Assembly (NCBI GenBank): GCA_017457555.1
Contig: JAFTHG010000174.1
Span: 1 to 12,526, forward strand
Origin: Kiritimatiellia bacterium
GTDB lineage: Bacteria > Verrucomicrobiota > Kiritimatiellia > RFP12 > DVOR01
DNA: 12,526 nucleotides
Direction: 5' to 3'
In this document: positions 7,629-12,526 of the stretch, one piece after another
Layout: each line of letters opens with the position of its first letter
How positions within the stretch are numbered: the first letter of the stretch is position 1
Translations under genes and position numbers: made by a program
The notes under the pieces: generated by a model
Database searches by the model: none
What the model saw: only the letters and a program-made list of their open reading frames with translations
Told to the model about the DNA's origin: nothing

Positions 7629-8705
7629 TCAGAATCCCATTTCGGAAAGGATATCTGCAAGTTGCTTACGGATAACATCCATTGAGAGATGCTTTTCAAA
7701 GAAATCCCGAGCAGTCTTACGCAATGTCAACAGCTCTTCACGTTTATTAATCCACGGAACAACGGCATCAACAATTGCTTGAGCATCCCCTGGTGGAATC
7801 AGTGTAATTGCTGGGCAATCTTTAGCTTCAGGTGGGTATCCAGTACAAAACTCGTTGATTACAGGGCGACAACATGCCATTGCTTCGTAAACTTTATTGC
7901 CGATTACACGCGAGGCTTTTTCTGTCGTACCAAAGACCCCCAAGACAATGTCGGCAGTACGAATTACGCGAGGAACATCCACGTAGGGAACCTTTTCCAA
8001 AAACGTGATATTCGTGATCCCTTTAGCCTTTTCTTCTGTCGCAGCTTTATATGCGCCCCAGCCAAGGAAATCCCAATGAATATTCAATCCTTGTGTTCGG
8101 CGAGCGGCTTCAACGATATACTCAGTCCCGTGCAACGGCAAATAGGCACCATGATAGAGAATACGTAAAGGCGCTTTCGGATCATGCGGAGGATCTTCTC
8201 CCTCAGCAGCGGGCTTGAACACGGTTTCATCCGTTCCAGTAAAAAGAACGCGTAACTTTTCATAAGGTACGTTCATATGTTTGTGGAAGAAGTCTGCATG
8301 GCACGATGTGTCACACAGCATTAAATCTACTGCATTGAAGAGTTTAGTTTCCTTCTTCAACAAACGTTTTGCTCGTCCTTCCGAGGCTTTCCACTTCATC
8401 TGCTCCAAGACCTTTTTATCCCAAGCAGAAATCATTGGGTCAAACGCCACCGGAATTCCACGACGATGTGCCCAACGACAAGCGGCCATCGCATCACGTT
8501 GCCGTGCAACAGGCACCCAAACTAAATCAGGTTTAACATCTTTGGGACCTCGAAAAAGATATTCAACGTCTCCCAATGCACAACAATATTTCACATTAAA
8601 GAACTGAACATCCCAGCCCAATTCCTTAAAAAGTGCAATAAAGACGCGATTACGCGAATAATTCGCACCAAAACGCCCCCACCAAAGTACTGTTTTCTTG
8701 GCCAT
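7629..8705 (-). CDS. GT4-type glycosyltransferase (group 1)
   Basis: This is a 358-residue soluble glycosyltransferase with the two-domain GT-B layout. The N-terminal acceptor half begins VLWWGRFGANYSRNR. The C-terminal donor half holds RILYHGAYLPLHGTEYIVEAA (about 181-201), WDFLGWG (about 211-217) and RVIGNKVYEAMACCRPVI (266-283), which contains the GT4-type glutamate E274 expected to contact the nucleotide-sugar ribose. Sugar donor and acceptor cannot be told. Its location right after the LpxC-like gene suggests envelope glycolipid or polysaccharide work, but this is inference. ATG 8705 is chosen because AAAGGA lies 9 bases upstream. An ATG at 8723 (MKGCLI) would overlap the LpxC-like stop as ATGA, a pattern common in this operon, and remains possible. 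Confidence 0.88.
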   Translation of the reverse strand: MAKKTVLWWGRFGANYSRNRVFIALFKELGWDVQFFNVKYCCALGDVEYLFRGPKDVKPDLVWVPVARQRDAMAACRWAHRRGIPVAFDPMISAWDKKVLEQMKWKASEGRAKRLLKKETKLFNAVDLMLCDTSCHADFFHKHMNVPYEKLRVLFTGTDETVFKPAAEGEDPPHDPKAPLRILYHGAYLPLHGTEYIVEAARRTQGLNIHWDFLGWGAYKAATEEKAKGITNITFLEKVPYVDVPRVIRTADIVLGVFGTTEKASRVIGNKVYEAMACCRPVINEFCTGYPPEAKDCPAITLIPPGDAQAIVDAVVPWINKREELLTLRKTARDFFEKHLSMDVIRKQLADILSEMGF

Positions 8706-8714
8706 TATCAAACA

Positions 8715-8720
8715 TCCTTT
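8715..8720 (-). promoter_or_regulatory. Ribosome binding site favouring the glycosyltransferase start at 8705
   Basis: AAAGGA on the minus strand lies 9 bases before ATG 8705 and inside the first codons of the alternative ATG 8723 frame. This favours the MAKKTV start. Confidence 0.5.
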
Positions 8721-9748
8721 CATTCCACAATCTCAAGTAAATCAAGCATGTAAAGTAACGTCATCAAACGTACATCCAAAGTATGTCCGGCACGATAAGA
8801 CTTTACTGTACCAATAAAACGACCTCGGTCAACCAATGCAATGGCTGCGACCAAATCCAACATCGTGCGATGCCAAACAGGCTCACTACTACTACCATTT
8901 CCTAAATCAAACTCTGGACGAGGTGTTGTTACGAATCCAGACTTTCCATGAATCAAAATATTGTCTTTCGTGTATCCCATATTACGTACATCTGCCAATA
9001 ATTTACCAATTGTCTTGGAGAAGATGTATTGAGATTGCGTTGCATTCGTTCGCGCACCTGCACCGTAGATAAATGTTTCAGGCGTTAAATCGACTTGAAT
9101 ACGTTGTTGTCCGATTACAGTGTCCCAAGCGATTGCAACATCCAGATGTAACCGCTTGTCACCTTTTTCTGCAGGAAGTAACGTGACAAAATCACCACGT
9201 GTGCCACCGATTGTCACAGGTTCTTTGACTGTAACGTAACGAGCCGGGCGACCAGTTGAAACAATTTTAGCTTTTTGAATTGCCTCAACTAAATCTAAGC
9301 TGGATCGGTCAAAGAGTGGCGGATCTCCACCTGCGATTGACAATCGTACATTATCCACCCCAAGACCAAGTCTCAAAGCTATAATGTGTTCCACCATGCG
9401 CAAATAATTATGCGGTGAACCTGCACGCAACACGATATTACGCGCACTCGTCCAAACATTACGAACAGAAACTTTTACGTCTAACTGCTCCTTCAAATCT
9501 GTACGATGAATCCACCAACCAGGAACTGTTGACGGTCCTATTTGCAACAAGGCATTGCGACGACGCTCAAATGTCCCAACACCTTCCGCACTCTCGGTTC
9601 CAAGAAGAGTCGTTTCGTAACATCCGAAGGGCTCTTTGTTTTCCGTTAAACGTGTATCCGTTACAGGTTGAATAGTAAACGCCTCATACGCTTTTAAGAC
9701 GGCACTTTCTTCTCCTGCGACTAAGCGACCAATTAAAGGATGACTCAT
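8720..9748 (-). CDS. Divergent LpxC-like UDP-3-O-acyl-GlcNAc deacetylase family protein
   Basis: The 342-residue product aligns by eye with LpxC, the zinc deacetylase of the first committed lipid A step. Matches include RMVEHIIALRLGLGVDNV (E120 and H121, equivalent to the general base and first zinc ligand of E. coli LpxC, E78/H79), PPLFDRSS, the KEPV segment, IFSKTIGKLLADVRNMG, and SYRAGHTLD with H322, matching catalytic H265. Several features are abnormal. The zinc helix reads EPVWHRTMLD, with five instead of four steps between H293 and D298, the aspartate equivalent to D246 is alanine, and the N-terminal GLH motif is missing (GVGTFE). The protein is also longer than usual (about 305). It may be a lineage variant of LpxC or a paralogue with another substrate, so I give no symbol. 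A clear AAGGAG lies 5 bases before the ATG. A glycosyltransferase follows directly. Confidence 0.8.
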   Translation of the reverse strand: MSHPLIGRLVAGEESAVLKAYEAFTIQPVTDTRLTENKEPFGCYETTLLGTESAEGVGTFERRRNALLQIGPSTVPGWWIHRTDLKEQLDVKVSVRNVWTSARNIVLRAGSPHNYLRMVEHIIALRLGLGVDNVRLSIAGGDPPLFDRSSLDLVEAIQKAKIVSTGRPARYVTVKEPVTIGGTRGDFVTLLPAEKGDKRLHLDVAIAWDTVIGQQRIQVDLTPETFIYGAGARTNATQSQYIFSKTIGKLLADVRNMGYTKDNILIHGKSGFVTTPRPEFDLGNGSSSEPVWHRTMLDLVAAIALVDRGRFIGTVKSYRAGHTLDVRLMTLLYMLDLLEIVE

Positions 9749-9753
9749 AGATA

Positions 9754-9759
9754 CTCCTT
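9754..9759 (-). promoter_or_regulatory. Strong ribosome binding site for the LpxC-like gene
   Basis: AAGGAG on the minus strand lies 5 bases before ATG 9748, in the 24-base gap after the kinase gene. It is the best Shine-Dalgarno match in the run and fixes the start. Confidence 0.65.
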
Positions 9760-9772
9760 GGATTAGATGAAA

Positions 9773-11428
9773 TTACTGATAACGCAATCGGCTTTCACCG
9801 AGATATTCGCGCAAAATCGAGTTTGTTGGCACCTCTGCCATTGGCATGGAGGCAAAGTTTTGCAAGAAACACGAAAGGCGACGGGCTACAACAAATTCTG
9901 GGAAAGAGGGTTTAATTTGATTTAACAGCGGTGTCGCTAACGTTTTCAAGACAGCGATTTCATAATCAAGAGCCGTATTGAAAACAACATCTGCACAATG
10001 CTGGAATGGGAGGATCCACTTTTCCTCACCTGCGCGTACACTCGGCCATAACCGTAACGTCTCACGTGGGCTACGACCACGGAATTGACCATCTCGCACC
10101 ATTCGTCTCAAAAGCCGATTGTCAATCGTTGAAATTCGATTGTTGCTGTCAATCGCAATCTGCGTTAGAACATTTACGTAAATTAAAAACTTTTCTTCTT
10201 GAGGGATATCAGGCGTTAATGCAGGATTTAATGAATGAATTCCTTCAATTACAAGAACACCACAGTCTTGATCAAGTGACAATGTTTCTTCCGAGTCAAA
10301 TCCTTCATGTTTGAAAAAATCAAACTTTCTCAAAGGAATTGTTTCTCCCGCTAACAAACGATTGATATCCGCATTCAGGCGCGTTCGGTCTACTGCATCA
10401 AGGTGTTCATAGTCTAAGTTGCCATTTTCATCGCGTGGATTACGAGCATCACCAACAAAATAGTTGTCGGTCGAAATTAATGTAGGTGACAACCCTATAA
10501 CACGTAAATGTGTGCAAAGACGCATCGCTGACGTCGTTTTCCCTGCAGAACTGGGTCCGGCAATAAGAACGATGTGCGGTCGAGGGCAACGAGCCGCAAT
10601 AGCATCTGCAATCGCACCCAATCGTTTTTCGTGCAAGGCTTCAACTGTATTAATTACATCTAAGATAGAACCATCTGCAATAGCGGCATTCAACTCTCCT
10701 ACATTTCGAATCCCAATAATCTCTCCCCACCGCAAATGCTCTGCATAGATGTCAAATAAGAAATCGTACGGTGGCATCGGATCAAGTACTGTAGGCGTAG
10801 TGAAACTTGGAAACTCCAATACAAAACCATCTTTTAACGGCACTAAATCAAACAAGCCGATTGCGCCTGTGTGTGAAGCCAACGCTCCTTGTGGCAAATC
10901 GTAAAAACCATCACATGTTGCTAAACAAAGATATGGTGGATTACGATGCGCTAAAAGATTGACCTTATCCATTTGTCCACTTGACTGGAATAACGAAAGC
11001 ATTTGATCATATCCAACCAATCGATGACAAATAGGAATGTCTAAGTCAATAAGCGCTGCTAAATGTGCTCGTAACGATGCCGTTTTGCGTTCCCGATCGT
11101 TCTCAGGAATATCCCATGACCAATAGAGTGCATTATGACCAAAACTTTGACGAACACTATACGTCGTCCCTGCGAAATGCTCATGTAAGACTTTTGCTAA
11201 CAAGAAACAGAGTGTTCGCCGATATACTTGCCATCCATGTTCATTGGCAAGCGTTAGAGGCTCAAGTGTTCCGTCCAATAAAGCGGGCGAATCTAATGGA
11301 ACGACATCATTATTTAAAAGAGCTGCAAGAACTGGTAAACCGTCTTTGACCGCAGGCAAAACATCCGATAGTGGCGTACCATGCGCCACATTTCGTTTCA
11401 TTCCATCCTGCGATCTAAGGGTTACCAT
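9773..11428 (-). CDS. TGS/ThrRS-like domain fused to uridine kinase-type P-loop kinase
   Basis: This is a 551-residue cytoplasmic protein. Residues 1-60 look like a TGS (ubiquitin-like) domain. Residues about 65-240 resemble the second N-terminal (editing) domain of threonyl-tRNA synthetase, for example YRRTLCFLLAKVLHEHF and FYDLPQGALASHTG. From about 285 there is a uridine kinase/phosphoribulokinase-type domain: Walker A GPSSAGKT at 291-298, STDNYF at 319-324, the YEHLDAVD segment, PLRKFDFF, and EGIHSLNP from 395. Proteins with this fusion are known in several bacterial phyla as putative nucleoside kinases; the substrate is not proven here. The ThrRS zinc/editing residues appear to be lost, so this half should not edit tRNA. 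AGGA lies 9 bases before ATG 11428. gspG ends about 42 bases upstream. Confidence 0.88.
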   Translation of the reverse strand: MVTLRSQDGMKRNVAHGTPLSDVLPAVKDGLPVLAALLNNDVVPLDSPALLDGTLEPLTLANEHGWQVYRRTLCFLLAKVLHEHFAGTTYSVRQSFGHNALYWSWDIPENDRERKTASLRAHLAALIDLDIPICHRLVGYDQMLSLFQSSGQMDKVNLLAHRNPPYLCLATCDGFYDLPQGALASHTGAIGLFDLVPLKDGFVLEFPSFTTPTVLDPMPPYDFLFDIYAEHLRWGEIIGIRNVGELNAAIADGSILDVINTVEALHEKRLGAIADAIAARCPRPHIVLIAGPSSAGKTTSAMRLCTHLRVIGLSPTLISTDNYFVGDARNPRDENGNLDYEHLDAVDRTRLNADINRLLAGETIPLRKFDFFKHEGFDSEETLSLDQDCGVLVIEGIHSLNPALTPDIPQEEKFLIYVNVLTQIAIDSNNRISTIDNRLLRRMVRDGQFRGRSPRETLRLWPSVRAGEEKWILPFQHCADVVFNTALDYEIAVLKTLATPLLNQIKPSFPEFVVARRLSCFLQNFASMPMAEVPTNSILREYLGESRLRYQ

Positions 11429-11470
11429 TTCGTTGTTCCTAATTATATTGAGGTATCAGGTATTTAGAAT

Positions 11471-11854
11471 TTAGTTCGTTAAATCATCTTCGGTATTCAT
11501 GACACCATCCATCCCTGCAGAGCGAATCGTGTACTTTTTCCCTTCGGCTTTATATTCAAAGGCAAGCCCCCATGCATCATTCAAGGCGCCAGCCTTCAAT
11601 AAGGGTTCATCATCATTGATACCATTCGTTAAATCATCTAAGCTTCGCGGTAAACGTCCAGTCTTCATTCGGTAGATATCACACGCTTGACTAATGGCAT
11701 TAATTGAAGTTAAAGTTGTAGCCTTACGTGCATCATCACCTGCTCCAGCGAAGTTTACCACAACAACTGTTCCCAAAATACCCAAGATGGTAATCACAAG
11801 GAGCAATTCCACCAATGTGAAACCCATACGACGAAGTTTTCGATCCTTTTTCAT
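11471..11854 (-). CDS. gspG: Type II secretion system major pseudopilin GspG
   Basis: GspG is the main subunit of the periplasmic pseudopilus that pushes folded proteins through the outer-membrane secretin. From ATG 11854 it is 127 residues. A short basic leader (MKKDRKLRRMG) is followed by the prepilin peptidase site G11/F12 with the conserved Glu at mature position 5 (FTLVE), then a hydrophobic helix to about residue 33. The C-terminal part carries LNDAWGLAFEYK and SAGMDGVMNTEDD, matching the DPWG and calcium-binding loop region of GspG. The proline of DPWG is alanine here. ATG 11857 directly before is possible, but AAAGGA at 11862-11867 gives better spacing (7 bases) to 11854. gspF ends about 21 bases upstream. 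The minor pseudopilins gspH-K do not follow; the next gene is the kinase. Confidence 0.92.
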   Translation of the reverse strand: MKKDRKLRRMGFTLVELLLVITILGILGTVVVVNFAGAGDDARKATTLTSINAISQACDIYRMKTGRLPRSLDDLTNGINDDEPLLKAGALNDAWGLAFEYKAEGKKYTIRSAGMDGVMNTEDDLTN

Positions 11855-11861
11855 CATCTAA

Positions 11862-11867
11862 TCCTTT
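11862..11867 (-). promoter_or_regulatory. Ribosome binding site for gspG
   Basis: AAAGGA on the minus strand is 7 bases from ATG 11854 and only 4 from ATG 11857, so it favours the second of the two adjacent ATG codons. Confidence 0.55.
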
Positions 11868-11875
11868 CTTTTAAA

Positions 11876-12526
11876 TTATTGTCCCATTGCCGATGTCGCA
11901 GAGAAAACTGCAGATAGGATTGCAATCGCCACAAATCCAACCACTACTGCGACAAATAAGATTAAAATGGGTTCCAACATTGTTGTAAAGACTTTAATGT
12001 TGCGATTTAACTCTGCCTCATATCGCTTTCCTATGTGGCCAAGCGCTGTCGGTAGATTTCCTGTCTGCTCACCTAAGGCCATCATATCCGTCATCATTCT
12101 CGGGAAAACACCACTTTGTGCAAGGGGGCCTGAAATTGTCGTACCATCGGTAACGCGTTCACGTGCTTTTTTTAATTCTTCGCCAATAACAGCATTTCCG
12201 CTTGTTTCTTCAGAAATTCGAAGAGCACTTAAGACATTGACACCATTGGAAAGAAGCGTTTGCATCGTGTACGCTAAAGACGCATATGCACCCGCTGCAA
12301 TCAACCCTTCAATTAATGGCATTTTTAATTTAAATGCATCCCATTTTAAGCGTCCAGCGCCCTGCGTCCATTTGTGAAATAAGATAATTACCAATGCTCC
12401 CCCTAACGCATAAAAAATGCCATAGCGAATCATTCCTTCGCTCATTCCCATTAAGATGCGTGTCGGCAATGGTAACTCTTGCCCCATACTTTTAAATAGT
12501 TCCGTAAACTGCGGCACAATCTTCAC
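11876..12526 (-). CDS. gspF: Type II secretion inner-membrane platform protein GspF (5' partial)
   Basis: GspF is the polytopic inner-membrane platform protein that links the secretion ATPase to pseudopilus assembly. Only the C-terminal 216 residues are present, about half of a normal GspF of about 400. The first codon at the window edge is GTG within the usual VPQF segment, so it is internal and not a start. Visible parts are the IVPQFTELFKSMGQELPLPTRIL segment, a membrane helix at about 35-52, the second cytoplasmic T2SSF domain with SNGVNVLSALRISEETSGN and MALGEQTGNLPTALG, and a last membrane helix at about 184-208 after TTMLEPILIL. The gene order gspF-gspG is standard for type II secretion. 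PilC of type IV pili is related, but the adjacent GspG favours a secretion system. Confidence 0.92.
   Translation of the reverse strand: MKIVPQFTELFKSMGQELPLPTRILMGMSEGMIRYGIFYALGGALVIILFHKWTQGAGRLKWDAFKLKMPLIEGLIAAGAYASLAYTMQTLLSNGVNVLSALRISEETSGNAVIGEELKKARERVTDGTTISGPLAQSGVFPRMMTDMMALGEQTGNLPTALGHIGKRYEAELNRNIKVFTTMLEPILILFVAVVVGFVAIAILSAVFSATSAMGQ

Noticed and set aside
5905..8607. Plus-strand open frames antisense to the kinase, regulator and glycosyltransferase genes
   Set aside because: They have no recognisable domains or ribosome sites and lie opposite well-supported genes.
11443..11448. TATAAT on the minus strand upstream of the fused kinase gene as a promoter -10 box
   Set aside because: No -35 match is found 17 bases upstream (ATTCTA), and the transcript would start at or inside the ribosome site, so chance is more likely.
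11444..11465. Short tandem repeat ATACCTG/ATACCTC in the gspG-kinase gap
   Set aside because: Only two 7-base units with one mismatch; too short to call a repeat or operator.

Overview
The window looks like chromosomal DNA from a Gram-negative bacterium, most likely of the Verrucomicrobiota / Kiritimatiellota / Lentisphaerota (PVC) group. Three things suggest this. One small gene (2455-2895) resembles the Minf_1886 family, known mainly from Planctomycetes and Verrucomicrobia. There is a type II secretion-type gspF-gspG pair and an LpxC-like protein, which imply an outer membrane. Base composition is moderate, by eye in the mid-40s % GC. The phylum call is an inference and was not tested by any search.

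Left edge, + strand (1-1796): the 3' end of an oligopeptide/dipeptide-type ABC transporter ATPase, closed by a clear intrinsic terminator (648-673), followed almost at once by alr (alanine racemase). alr meets ung head-on at about 1800.

The rest (1808-12526) is one long run of 12 minus-strand genes with almost no intergenic space. In transcription order they are: gspF (cut by the window edge), gspG, a TGS/ThrRS-like-domain P-loop uridine kinase-type protein, a divergent LpxC-like deacetylase, a GT4-type glycosyltransferase, an NtrB-like PAS histidine kinase, an NtrC-like sigma-54 response regulator, an exported protein with eight CxxC zinc-knuckle motifs, hisH, hisF, the Minf_1886-like gene, and ung. 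Many junctions are 4-base ATGA overlaps or gaps of a few bases, so translational coupling is likely. I found no convincing internal promoter or strong internal terminator.

Functionally the run mixes secretion (gspFG), probable envelope glycolipid or glycan work (LpxC-like plus glycosyltransferase), a signalling module (kinase plus sigma-54 activator) coupled to an exported cysteine-rich protein, and housekeeping (hisHF, ung). No mobile element, CRISPR array, tRNA or rRNA was seen, and no stretch over 300 bases lacks a gene. The most interesting parts are the LpxC-like protein with an altered metal/catalytic site, and the exported DnaJ-type zinc-knuckle protein coupled to a two-component system. 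I see no clearly novel multi-gene system beyond these.
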